Assembly (NCBI RefSeq): GCF_003144195.1
Contig: NW_020289999.1
Span: 317,544-381,543 of the forward strand
From: Ceraceosorus guamensis
Taxonomy: Eukaryota; Basidiomycota; Exobasidiomycetes; Ceraceosorales; Ceraceosoraceae
DNA: 64,000 nt
Reading direction: 5' to 3'
Shown here: positions 35,560 through 46,548 of the stretch, piece after piece
Layout of the letters: every line of letters begins with the position of its first letter
Position numbering within the stretch: position 1 is the stretch's first letter
The notes under the pieces: generated by a model
Told to the model about the DNA's origin: nothing
Databases searched by the model: none
Seen by the model: the letters and a program-made list of their open reading frames with translations, nothing else
Program-made: the position numbers and the translations under genes

Positions 35560-38500
35560 ATGACTGTGCCTCGTCCTGTCATGAACGCCTCCTTCTCAGA
35601 GACAGAGGCGAGAGGAAGAAGCGATGGGAGCAATTACCTGCCTGGTCTGCAACACATCTTTCAAAGGCACGGTGGCGAAGCGGAGGCGGCTTTGCCGGTG
35701 CATATTCGGGGTCGAAGAGATGCCGGGCATCCTGCGACGTCGTCGATAACAACGTTGCCGCAAGGGACTTTTGGTAGATCTTCGAGCAGTCCACTCAGCT
35801 CCCCTCGGACGAATACTTCGCCGTGGCCCGGAAACGAAGCTGGAAGCATGCCGATGTCCCCGAACTATTCGGCATCTTCAGCTCAGAGCGCAACGACGGT
35901 CACTTCGACCCCTTGGGGCCCTCCTCCGCGGGGCGGTCCAACACCTCTTAGCCCCGCACCTCTCATGTCTGCGAAAGCTCGAGGAAAGCAGCGGATGGAT
36001 GAGCAGCTGTCAGCACTGCCAGATGTTGTCGACCAGCCATCAAAGCCGGCAACGAGACCAGAATGGTCTTCCATACCCAGGGATCTGGAAGATGTGCGGC
36101 GCGCGGGCTCCCAAGATGAGGTTGAAGGTCACACTGACTCGACACGGCGCGCTTCTAGGGAGCGAAAGGCGAGACAAGCCGGCCAGCACAGTCAAAGCAC
36201 TGATGCAGAGAGCAGCGCATCGGCAATACCTGGCAACTCGCAAGAAGAAGGCATCGGTAGCGTTCCTTCCACTCCGTCATCATACGAGCAAAGATTCGGG
36301 GCCGGGGAGCTTGGGGCGAGCGACTTCAGTCCACTCGAGCGAGTGCTCACCCCCGAACAAGCTGAATTGCAGCAACGAGATCGTGAGCGACGCAGCCACA
36401 GCCTGGAGCTCGATCGTGAGCTAGTGCGGCAAAGAAGTACCAGCATGAGCGTAGCGCTGGGCAAGAGTCTCGACGCTGGTGGAGGACCTTCCTCGGCAGC
36501 TCACACTCGTAGTGTTCAGCGGAACAACTCAGAGACTCTTGCTGCTCTTCATTCCGCGCGGTCTATATCGTTTCCGGATGCTACGCCGTCCGCTCTATTA
36601 GCAGCCAGCAACCGGCGGTCGCAAAGCACGCTCATGGGACCGTCGACCTCGTCTGGGATTGGCAACATCCTCGAGCCTGGTGCGAACAGCCTTGTGCCCA
36701 CATCAGCAGCATCGAGAATGCATCTGCGGCTTGCTACTTCCCCATCCTCGCCTGCTCGAACACGGTCAAAGAGCGTGCCAGCTACGCCAAAAGGTCTTGC
36801 AGCGCCTGATCAACGAAACAAGCTGCTATCATTCTTGCCTGGCGTACTGCCAGATGGAAGACTTTCGGCAGCAGAGATCCCACCACGCACCTCTTCACAT
36901 TTCTACGAACCCTTTTTCGCCCCTTTCGAGGGCAAGGAGACCAGTCCACCTCTGTGGAGACGCGAAAGGCCGATCAGCGGAGCTGGTGGCAGTGGCCGCA
37001 TCAGTGCACTGTCGCACATATGGAGCAGCGGGGACTGGTTTACGACGCAGCAGCTGCTGGAAGGGATCGAGATGGATCGTCGTGACTACGGTGAGAATGC
37101 GCCAGACTTGCGGTCTTACTCCACCTTGTTCGCAGCCCAGACAAGGGCCGAGATGCTGCACCATCTAGAAGCGCTCGACGCCCTACAACCTCGTTTGCCC
37201 GCGGATACCAAAGCTTTACGGCCTCTTCGTCTGCGGTCCACCCTCGCGCAGGTGCATCATCGACTATTGCTGCTAGTGTCGTATGCGCACGTCCCAGCGA
37301 CCATCTTCCTAGACTACAACGCCATTTACACGCTCGTGCAATTGGCGATCTTTCCTTCAACGCCGGGCACAGCCGTGGCTTGGTGGGTCGCTGCAGGTGT
37401 CTATGCCGCATTCACGATCTTCTGGCTCGCAGGAATCGTGGTGATATGGGAAGGCTTGGTCGCGTACCGGCGTATTTGGACAGAGCGTGAGTACATCTGT
37501 GATTCCTTGAAAGAGGCGATCGCTGAGCCGCGACGCACCTCATTGTCCTCAATTAGCACGACCCGCGGTTCTGCCAATCTACTTGTCAAGCGCCGTCTTC
37601 ACCTTGTCGTCTATCAGATCTTTTTCGCTGTATTCTCTACTCTATCGAGTCAGATGCTCTGCACGCCCGGTTGATGCAGCATTGGAGACGATGTGGTACT
37701 ACCGCCAGAGTGAGTCGGACTCCTGCGCGTACGTGGGGGAACCAGCTAACGCGGAACATTCCATCATTGCCAGATTGGCCCACGGTCGCCACCCTAGCGC
37801 CTCGCGCGATCATATGTGCAGTCGTTCTGGCGCTCTACCATCCATTCAGTCCCTTCGCCGCGCTTAATGGCAGGGACAGCACCTACTTCTCTCAAGAACG
37901 CGATGAGCTGACGACCTTTGCGTACGTTGTACTCATCATCAACGCATCCTGGGCTGCTTGGCGATTGCTGCTTGTGCTGGCGTCAGCAACGCTACTCTAT
38001 GTGGGTGAGCGATACCAAAGGCGGCGTCAGCTCAAGGGCTCTGCGACAGAGGATCGTCGTGCAGCGTCCACAGGCACAGATCGTCGGTATAGCGCATATC
38101 GCGATTTCGATGACGCGCGAACCCAATCCAGAGCTCATAGCAGGACTGGGCTGCTGGCCAACTTCACCAAGAGAGATGTGGAGAATGGCTGGCGAAGCAG
38201 AGCTCAAGATCGGGTTCGCGATACATTATTGGAATTCGGTCTGACAAGGGCGACGCAGATCGTGGACGAGTCTGCTGCCCAAGTGACCTCAGCAGAGGCC
38301 TTAGAAAAAGGAGATGGGCAGGAACGCGATGATGCTCATCCGTCGCAGCTCAGAGCGTACGAGGCAAATCCGACAGGCTCTATGCCACTCATAACAGAGC
38401 CCCGGCCCGCTCACCCTGGAGATTGGGCGGAAGCGATGTACGAAGAAGCCTCGCGATCACTGGTCTCACCCATTCAAGCCCCATCTTCCAGCGGGAAGCT

Positions 38501-39938
38501 CTCTCAACAACGCGAAGCCTCGTCAGCTCTGTCTGAGGCAGACGTCGCTCGGCTCCCTGCTGCCTCCAGCACTTCTCTGCTCAGTGCGCCTGCACTCATT
38601 GGAGCTACTGGCAGCTTGCCTCTGGCTGTGTCGAGCGAGCCTACTCTAGCACCCTTGACTGCTCGCGAGGACACTGTCTCGCTACCTCGAGGAAGCAGCA
38701 AGCGTGCTCGAGACTCTGATGACTCTCTGGAGATAATCGAAGACGCCGCTGTTGCGCCGACCGGCCCGGACTCTTCTGCCAGCACTTCAGTCGCACAAAG
38801 TCAAGGTAGCAGCCCGAGAGTGAAGGGCATCGCATCTGTACATTCGCCACGCGTGTCCGGTGAGCGATCGAACGGGAGCGGTGCTGGGACGCCCGAAGCC
38901 AGGGCGAAAGACCTCGAGTCCGCTCAAAAAGGTCTAGTGTCTTCGCACGACTCTAATGGAAGCAAACCTGGTCGACGAGGTCGCGCGACATCTTCAGTGT
39001 CGTCTCTTGCCGAATCTCTCAGAAACGCTTTCAGTCGGACTACTACAAGCTCCGGCGAAGGTTCACCAGCTGTAGCTGCAGCGTCAAATCCCGACTTGCC
39101 CGAAGGAGCGCCTCCGGTGCCAAATCTGCCACCAGGCTGGTCAGTATCGTCTGCTGCGCCTGTCAACAAAGGAGCCAGAAAGGATGATCCATCCTCCTCT
39201 TTGAGCATGAATGAGCCGCAGCCAACCCCTTGGTGGTCGCCGTTTTTGCCAAGCAAATCAAGTCGTCCCAGCACAGCGGAAAGGGAAGCTGTCATCGATG
39301 AGCACAGCGGCGAGGCTGGAAGCAGGACTGGCGACACTCAATCGACTTTGCAGGGTGTATCGGAAGTATCAGGGGACAAGAGCACTCGAGAAAAAAGCTC
39401 TCGCGTCAGACCACCTCCAGTCTCGCCCGGGCAGTCCCTGCGGAGGGTCGAACCTAGCGGCGAGACTGAGCCGCCGTCGCCTGGACCAAGCGCCCACACA
39501 ACGGAAACGACATCCACGGAAGATTCCGATGAGAGGCGCTTGTGGAATTCGTTTCCAGAGCAATCCCGTCGTCACCCCCCTGGCTTGATCGCGCTCGAGC
39601 TGGAGCAAAAACGCGTCGAGGCTTTGGCAAAGCGGGACCCAGAACGCACCCCAACGCTCTCCACCGCGGACCGAGTCGATGGAGCCGCATCTTCAAGATT
39701 CGACCTAGGAACTTCACCTGCCCTTTCTCTATCTGCCCTCACGCCGGTCGACCTGGTCTCTTCACCCGACTCAGAGCGAGGCGGGCTTGGAGGGTTTCCC
39801 GCGTCACAAGCTACGGAGCTCTCTGTAAGCCCTTCGCAGGGCGGATTGATACCCATCAAGGAAGAGTCTTGGAGCTCAAGTTTGGATTCTGCAGCCAGTA
39901 AAGAGCCATCACCTACATCATCTCAATTGAAGCATTGA
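35560..39938 (+). CDS. Multi-pass membrane protein, uncharacterised
   Basis: One gene of about 1430 residues spread over two open frames (from 35560 to about 37670, and from about 37776 to 39938). The first 430 residues are Ser/Pro-rich. A conserved-looking block follows (HFYEPFFAPFEG; IWSSGDWFTTQQLLEGIEMD; APDLRSYSTLFAAQ; EMLHHLEALDAL). Then come hydrophobic spans near VPATIFLDYNAIYTLVQLAI, WWVAAGVYAAFTIFWLAGIV, LHLVVYQIFFAVFSTL, APRAIICAVVLALYHPF and YVVLIINASWAAWRLLLVLA, and a 600-residue disordered tail. The joint is uncertain. A canonical GTGAGT donor near 37705 with a CTAAC branch site leads to the acceptor at 37775, but then a second, very short intron just upstream is needed. A GTTGAT donor at 37672 to the same acceptor gives one intron and keeps frame. 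The family is not recognised. Confidence 0.7.
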
Positions 39939-40132
39939 TTCTTCCAACCAACAAGCGAGCCTGGCGATTTCCACTGCACGATCTTTGTTACGCTGCAATG
40001 CTCCATTTTGTCTTCAACGATGGCCTACGTGCCCACCAAAGAATGTTAATGTATTTCCTGAAGTGCTGCGGCCGAAGCGCACTCCACTCCCTTCTCGTGA
40101 GGTAGCAACAAGCGCACTCGACATGCAAAGTC

Positions 40133-42490
40133 TTACTGCGGCGGTCGATATCCTCTCGAGAGCTGCTGTGGTGTAATACCTAGGGCCTCAGCTCGTTGTT
40201 TGCCTTTGCCCTCGAGCCATCGCTGATTCTTGACCTCTGGCGCTTCTTCTCGCTTCAATTTCGCAAAGCCACGCCAAGACGTGTGTAATCTGACGTAGCC
40301 TCCTCCAAGAGGCACCAGTACCGCAGTTGGACCCAAAGACTTGTGTCTTGTCCCATCCTGATTCGATGCTGCTGGCAAAGTTGGACGACGTGCCTGCTCG
40401 AAAGTGACTCCAGCTTCTTGTGTGCCAACGGGGGCGACAGGGGAAGAGAAGAGGAAATGTCTCCAAATCTCTGCAGAGATGGATCTTCGGGTCCATTCCC
40501 CATGGAGCAAAGCTGCAGTAGGCGCAGCCGCGCTGTCCACGTCGGCTTCTTGCGGAGCTGGTAAGGGTCCGTCGTAGGTTCCGGCCCGCCATGCTACGTC
40601 GCTTGGCCGGAAGCCGCAGTCCCAAAGTACGAGCGAAGTGTCGGAGGCCATCTCGTACTCGGGCTTGTTAGCATACACGCGCAAGCTCTCGAGCCGCTCC
40701 TCTTCGTCTTGCTGCTGCTGCTCCGTCCAGGAGGTGTCGTGCTCCATCGGAGTGGCCGTTTGAACCATCACGGGCAGGCCAGTCTCGCTGTCGAGCTGGA
40801 CTACACCATCTCGCTCAGTGGCGGTGCTTCCGGGCAGTACGGTTCGGTCTTTGCGGAGGCTGACACCGTGTATCGCCGCCCACCTTGCATCCTCGGCTGT
40901 CATGCCAGGTTTGATGTTCAGCAGCTCGTCAACTAGCGAGGGCTTTTCCAGACCTGCACCAATCAAGAAGAGCACCGACATTATATTCCTGACTTGGTGA
41001 TACAGGAATGCAGTACCCCGAAGATTGAGGACGTACATCGGTTCGTCCGAAGCAGAGTCGGTTTCCTTCGATGTCCAGGTGGCGGGGACTTGATCGATAG
41101 AGACGCCATCGATTCGTCTCCGGAAATTTGTGATCTGCTTGACACCCTCTACCTTGCACAGATTTCTAAAATCGTGGTCCCCGAGCAGACGAGAAGCGCC
41201 TTCCCTCATGGCGTCTATGTTCAAACGCGGAGATGGTCCCGCAGTGGTCGGAAGCAGTGGGCTGCCAGCTGTAAAGAAGTATTTGTAGTGTCTGTATCGA
41301 CACGAGAATCGGGCTGAGAAATCCGCAGCCACCGGTGACCACGCTAGGACGCGAATTGAGTTCGGGAGCAAACCATTCAGCACAGACAGATAAGGCAACT
41401 CTGGGCTACTCCCATCGAGCTTGACCGACGTGGCCCCATTCTGAGCGCTTGAAGGTACGTCAGGTGTGGAGGTGGCCAGCGATTCACCGGCTGGTGGGGC
41501 TGCCTTCATCCTGTCAGACAGTGATAAGTCTTCCAAAGACGACCCTTTCTCGTGACGGAGGTCCGGAGTGACGGGTTCAGCAGCGGGACTCTCTATGGAA
41601 GGTGCCTTTCGAGGACCATCGGCGGCTTCGAGATACGCGGCCATCTTTTTGGCCAACCGAGCTTCATGCATCGTCCTCTGCTGCCGCTCGTCCACGCGCT
41701 TGCTGCGAATCCAAAGCGAGACGACCTGACCAGCCGCACTCACGCCGCGATCAGTCCTTCCGCATCTTGTCCATCCCGCACCCTGCATACCCTTTTCACC
41801 ATCTACCAGCCTCCCCTTGACAAGCGCATCCCATAGCACTGACTCGACAGTGATTGCGTTCGATTGAGCTGCCAACCCCGCATACTCTGTGCCATCGTAG
41901 GCGAACCGAATGGCGATCTTGCGTTGTGGATAGAGATCGAAGTTGAATGATTTCACTACTCCTCTTGCCTTGGCATCGTCAACCACTGCTTGTCCGCGAG
42001 CTTGCGACACAGGCCCTTGTCTTTGAATTCGATGCCCAAGACGTATCGCTCGCCTATATGCTCGTCGGCTGAGAGCCGGCTCCTGCTCTGGCTGTGCAGG
42101 GAGGCGGCTAGGCCCCGCCTCAGCCGGCGCACTGGGGCCGTCGGCTAAAGGAGCGCTGGCACTGGCTACATTGCCCAGCTTGGCCTCCAGTTCCAGCACC
42201 CTTCGTCGCAGATCATCTGCTGACCAGTCCTCGTACTTGGCTCCTGAGGAAGCTGCCCCTGCCATTGTGCGATGCCTGACCGAGTAAATATTCCTGATGC
42301 TGTGCAGGGTACTTTGAGGACGACGAGCTGGCAGCAAGTGGAGAGCAGCTCGCGGCAGCTGGGACGGGCCGGATGGCATGTGTTGGCAAATTGGCGCTGT
42401 GCCGGGAAGATTCTTGCGCCAAAGGAGGGCTGTGCTTTGGCGCTCGAGCCAACTCTCATGAACAGCTTGAACCAACGCTCGCACCGACAC
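40133..42490 (-). CDS. PUS3: tRNA pseudouridine synthase PUS3/DEG1
   Basis: Single exon, 785 residues from the first ATG. The enzyme converts U38/U39 in the tRNA anticodon arm to pseudouridine (established for Deg1/Pus3). The TruA fold starts at KIAIRFAYDGTEYAGLAAQ (about 191-209). The catalytic Asp is D247 in TRCGRTDRGVSA. Later blocks match the family: LPNSIRVLAWSPVAADFSAR, FSCRYRHYKYFF, HDFRNLCKVEGVKQITNFRR and GTAFLYHQVRNIMSVLF. The protein is longer than yeast Deg1 (442 residues) because of a disordered insert at about 285-350 and a C-terminal extension. The first 75 residues are Arg-rich and lack acidic residues apart from one or two, like a mitochondrial presequence. A second ATG at 42265 (MAGAASSGAKYEDW) would give the cytosolic or nuclear form. 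Confidence 0.93.
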   Translation of the reverse strand: MSVRALVQAVHESWLERQSTALLWRKNLPGTAPICQHMPSGPSQLPRAALHLLPARRPQSTLHSIRNIYSVRHRTMAGAASSGAKYEDWSADDLRRRVLELEAKLGNVASASAPLADGPSAPAEAGPSRLPAQPEQEPALSRRAYRRAIRLGHRIQRQGPVSQARGQAVVDDAKARGVVKSFNFDLYPQRKIAIRFAYDGTEYAGLAAQSNAITVESVLWDALVKGRLVDGEKGMQGAGWTRCGRTDRGVSAAGQVVSLWIRSKRVDERQQRTMHEARLAKKMAAYLEAADGPRKAPSIESPAAEPVTPDLRHEKGSSLEDLSLSDRMKAAPPAGESLATSTPDVPSSAQNGATSVKLDGSSPELPYLSVLNGLLPNSIRVLAWSPVAADFSARFSCRYRHYKYFFTAGSPLLPTTAGPSPRLNIDAMREGASRLLGDHDFRNLCKVEGVKQITNFRRRIDGVSIDQVPATWTSKETDSASDEPMYVLNLRGTAFLYHQVRNIMSVLFLIGAGLEKPSLVDELLNIKPGMTAEDARWAAIHGVSLRKDRTVLPGSTATERDGVVQLDSETGLPVMVQTATPMEHDTSWTEQQQQDEEERLESLRVYANKPEYEMASDTSLVLWDCGFRPSDVAWRAGTYDGPLPAPQEADVDSAAAPTAALLHGEWTRRSISAEIWRHFLFSSPVAPVGTQEAGVTFEQARRPTLPAASNQDGTRHKSLGPTAVLVPLGGGYVRLHTSWRGFAKLKREEAPEVKNQRWLEGKGKQRAEALGITPQQLSRGYRPPQ

Positions 42491-43139
42491 TGCCCGGGTG
42501 AGTGCCTGATCCAGAGGAACTATTTCTCAAGCTTAATCGACCTTATCGGCTCGCGATGGGCAAGCGGTGAGCGACCAGTTCCCTTGAGAGCTTCAATCCC
42601 GAGTTTGAGAAGAGGAGTGGTGAATCAAACACCAGGAATTTGAACATTTAGCGGCCGGGGTTCATCAGAGACTTTCAGCCGGTCACGTGATAAAAAGGCC
42701 CTTGCCGTGCGAGAGATCGATGACTTTTAGCGCCCAAGGCGACGTGCGCGCAAATGGCCTGATCGTGTGGCCGCCCTCAGGCCGATGGTTGGTTTAGGCT
42801 CCTTCCTCCTTTCGTATTTGAAATTGGAGGGCGGCGACACCGTCTAGAGGCTCAACGGTCGGAATGTGGAACGATAGCGGTAGAGTCGATGAAATCACGA
42901 TCGTAGAGGTAAGCATGGTCTGAGCATCTTCTGATGACCGTGGTTAGTGAATGACGCTGATTACCGTTCTTCTGCCACATCCCCTCTCTGAAGAAAAGTG
43001 AAGGAAAGCTGATCTGAACAGTACGCTGTTCGCGTCGCACGGAATCAAGCACCAGAGCTCATCGTCACGGTGTCTGCTTGGCAAAGGAAAGCAAAAACAC
43101 CTAAAGGAAACTCGGGGTGTAAATTTCAAGTCGTACGAT
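42491..43139. other. Divergent promoter region between PUS3 and the TMD0-like gene
   Basis: 649 bases between two divergent starts. No TATA box or known operator was recognised. No gene was seen here. Confidence 0.5.
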
Positions 43140-44020
43140 ATGGACGCAGGTTCTGATTTCTACCACCCTCAGGCTCTATGTGGGCTGAGGCTCGACAACG
43201 ACCAGGTCAGTCACTCATCGCGAGACCCATCTTCGGTTCCCTACTGACGTCAGAGGATGGCATCGATTTAGCCATTTTCTTCTAGCACGGATGCTTTACC
43301 GCACACTTGCCTGCTAGACGTGGTTGTGGTACCGCTCGCTACGTGGCTCCTTCTGCTCCTTCTCATCCTGCTCTGGCTTCCAGCTACTATCGCATCACTT
43401 CGTCAGGGCAAGTTCTCAGGCGAGAAGCTTCCATTGCAGCGTTACCGTTACGCTTCTGCAAGACTTCTCAAGCTTGTTGGGGCAGTCCTTCACACCTTGC
43501 TGATCATTGCTGCCCTGCTCATGAGTAAGTCCAAGGGCAGTCCCGCATCTAACCCTCCTCCTCTTGTATGAGCTGAATTACGAGCTCTTCCACAGACGTT
43601 CTCGAGATCGTTCGACTGTATCTCGCCCACCGAGGCGCGGGTCTATTGCCATTTACCTTGGCCGGTATCGTGCTGGTCCTCATCGTGATACACGTTCGGG
43701 TCACGCCGCAGATCCGACTCTTGACGAGCTCCATCGCCCTCTTTTTCTGGATCTTGTCGGTAGTCTTTACTAGCGTAAAACTAGCCACCCTTTCCAAGCT
43801 GCAAGGACCTGAGCCCCGAATCGGGGGCTACGAAGACGAGTATCACGACGCGGACCAGCTTATTGACGTTGGTGTCATTGTCGGCTTGTACGCCATTTTC
43901 GTGATCGTCGAGGCTCTGCGTCTGCCCCTTTTGGTGCGAGCTAGCAGAGCACCAGCCGGACTTCAGGAATCGCGTTCCGTTCAAGGCGAGCCCTCGGCCG
44001 CGAAGCAAGAGTCTGCTTGA
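43140..44020 (+). CDS. Stand-alone ABCC-transporter TMD0-like membrane protein
   Basis: Three exons (43140-43205, 43272-43524, 43596-44020) encode 247 residues. The first intron was fixed by frame: GTCAGT donor, CTGAC branch site, acceptor TTTAG at 43271. The N-terminus (FYHPQALCGLRLDND, then ALPHTCLLDVVVVPL) resembles the start of full-length ABCC (MRP/Ycf1/Ybt1) transporters, where a conserved Cys-x-x-Asp precedes the first helix. Five hydrophobic spans follow: VVVPLATWLLLLLLILLWLP, LLKLVGAVLHTLLIIAALL, LPFTLAGIVLVLIVIHV, TSSIALFFWILSVVFTSVKL and VGVIVGLYAIFVIVEALRL. That is the number found in TMD0. The protein then stops after a short polar tail, and no transporter core (Walker A, LSGGQ) occurs anywhere downstream. 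It could be a helper or regulatory subunit. Resemblance is from recall, not from a search. Confidence 0.7.
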
Positions 44021-45835
44021 TACCATCCTCACAGCTCGTCCGTGTCTATACCGTAGCTTTCGCACGCCATACACCTGTCTCCGTCTCGACAAATTCGTCC
44101 TGTCAAATGAGTATTAATTCTGATTGCCTTCGTCGGCTCCTCGTAGTTGAGCACATTATTCCACTTGACTCAGTGTCGGAGCTTGACTTTTTGTCAATTC
44201 GAATCTCATAAACTCATCACTGATCAGTCCGGAACTGCGCCTGCGGTCATCTTGGAGCTGACAGCACTTCATCAATCACTCACGTGCCCTTAGCTCACAC
44301 TGAAGACGGTAGCCATCAAGCAGTGCGGTTGAGCCAGCCGCTGCGAGCGTCTACGCTGGAAGTCCGAGGTGTGGCACCTCTCCCAGAGCTAGCTTGTCGG
44401 AAGTGCTGGGACCTCGAGGCGTTTTTGAAGCTTGGACCTTGGCCCGCGACTGAGGGCGCAACGGAGTCCGAAGAAGGTGCGAGCGCTGCTTGTCTGTGCA
44501 AGGCATACACAGCAGATCGATAGCCTTTTCATCTGCGCGAAAGACTGCAGCGGATGACACATCTGCGCCATTCCAAGGTCTCAGAAGCTTCCACGCCGCA
44601 TATATGCTCGGTAAGGACAGTCACTGTGAGTGATCGGGTTCCACTGGAGCACCACGCTCACCGCACCTCCGTTCCTTGTTTTAGGTGCGGCAGCCGAGGC
44701 CCTCGCGGCTCCTTGCCGCACAAGCCGCCGGTTACCAATAGGTGCCGACCGCGGCATCATACAGGTTCGTGCATATACACACCATGCGCATGCAGCACCA
44801 TCTTGAGCTCCGCAAGAAGCTTCCAACGCGCGCGAGTTGCTTGATCAAGCCTTGCTGCAAGCCGCGGTCCGACGCTCAGCCCAGCAACATCACTGCCACA
44901 CCAACAAAATCCCGAATTGCACGGAGCGAGCGCATGGACCTTGCTGATGCTCTTGACTCTTCCTCTGTGTGGTCTCTGTGCGAACGTACTCTTCTGCATG
45001 CATACGTACGGACCGAAATGTACGCCATTCCAACCTCCGCGGGGTCTGGAACTCGCCAGTTCCAAGTGGTCTCGATTTAGCACAGCATTCAAGCAGTGCA
45101 GACGTCATCGCTGAGTCTGCTTGCTTTGCGCTGGAGACTCTGGCAGAATACGTTCGCAGCCTTGCTCTCGCCGAGCTCGAGATTTACATCTGGATTAGAG
45201 GAGTCGTGTTTCTTAATTCATCGGTTGGTCAGAGCTGCGCGGGGAATCAGATGCACTCACTACTTCTGCACCGGGGCAGTCACGCTCGAGTGGAGCAGGC
45301 GAGACGATCGAGCAAGACCGCCAGAAACACACCGCCTTTGAATGTACGAACATACCGAAACCAACATGCAGATGACGACGACCGCACGGACCATGATCGA
45401 AAGGCGCTGCGCAAGAGCTGGGATGTCTGCATGGCCACCGCAGAAAGCCACGAATATGGCCGTGGCTGTGGAGCCTGACGCACTCATGACTGGCTCGTTG
45501 CTCTCAAGCTGACAGCTGAGCACAGAGCATCACAGCAGCCTTGCCCTCGTTCCATATGTGACAGGCACCAGGCCGTACGCGTCACAGGTCCGTGCTGCAG
45601 TGGACGTGAGATGGCATACGATTGCAGGCTGCGAGCAAAGGGGTATAAGAAACGTGGTCGCCATGCCTGCACCCCACCTTGCCCCTCTCACACACCAACA
45701 CCTCTGCAAAGACATCCACGTGAGTTCTCACCGATACCCTCGATCGAAGAAAGATCACTCTAAAGCTCATATTTCGTCCACTTTCATTGTCCATCCCGCA
45801 CGCAGAATTCGAACACGCACAGCAAACTAGCCAAA
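44021..45835. other. Intergenic region upstream of the CipC-like gene
   Basis: About 1.8 kb with no recognisable gene. A GTATAAG element at about 45647-45653 lies roughly 185 bases before the CipC-like ATG and may be its TATA box. C/A-rich sequence from 45670 to 45830 fits a 5' leader. Confidence 0.5.
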
Positions 45836-46548
45836 ATGGGATTTTTCAGCTCTGACAACCACCAGGAGGTGTACAACGGCGAGCCGTGAGTGCCCGCGAT
45901 CATGTGCCCTGGCAATGCCCGCATGCGCTGACTGCTATGGACCTACTCGTTCCTTTAATCTAGTCACGAGGGCAAGTGGACCCACGAGCTCGTCGGCGGT
46001 GCCGCCGCTTTTGAGGCCATGCGCAAGTACGAGCAGCACGAGGCAGCTGTGAGTGCACTCTTCGCTATGTGCTCCTTGGTCAAGGTCCTGCAAGCAAGAT
46101 ATATTCATGACGCTTATACGACCCGCTCGTACCTGTGCAGAACGGCAAGCCCGCCAACCACGCCCTGGCGAAGGAGATCCTCGCTGGTATCGCCGGCGCT
46201 GGTGAGTTCGATGACGCCTTGCGGCACAAACTCAACACAGCGCGTCGCTTACGCTACTCTTTATGCTACCTATTCGTCCAGAGGCCGACAAGCTCTTCGA
46301 GACCAAGGGCCTGGACTTCATTGACCGTGCGTTGGCGTCCACGCCAGGCTCCGTCTGTCCTCCATTCCGCTGACGCTTCTGTTCGTCACACTGTGAAATC
46401 ACGCAGGCGAGCGCGCTAAGCACCACGCTCAGGAGGAGGTGAGCAATCATCTACCCACAGCCGCTCTCCTGTCGTTGGTGCTGACCTGTTCCACGTGACG
46501 AACCTTCTTTGGCAGGCCAAGCAGCAGTACGAGCAGCAATACCAGTAA
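45836..46548 (+). CDS. CipC-like small fungal protein
   Basis: Six short exons (45836-45885, 45964-46048, 46141-46201, 46282-46326, 46407-46438, 46516-46548) encode 101 residues. All five introns (77-92 bases) have GT...AG ends and all junctions keep frame. The protein begins MGFFSSDNHQEVYNG and contains HELVGGAAAFEAMRKYE, HALAKEILAGIAGAEADKL and ERAKHHAQEEAKQQYEQ. This is the layout of the CipC family (first seen as concanamycin-induced protein C in Aspergillus nidulans): a short, helical, soluble protein with no signal peptide. Members are often induced by stress or during growth in hosts, but the biochemical role is not established. It is slightly shorter than typical members (about 110-130). 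The GGAAAFEAM/AKEILAGIAGAEADKLFET pair is the diagnostic part. Confidence 0.9.

Noticed and set aside
35771-36424. 217-codon plus-strand frame and several 100-170 codon frames over 35.5-39.9 kb and 27-32 kb
   Set aside because: Shadows in other frames of the long Ser/Pro-rich coding exons.
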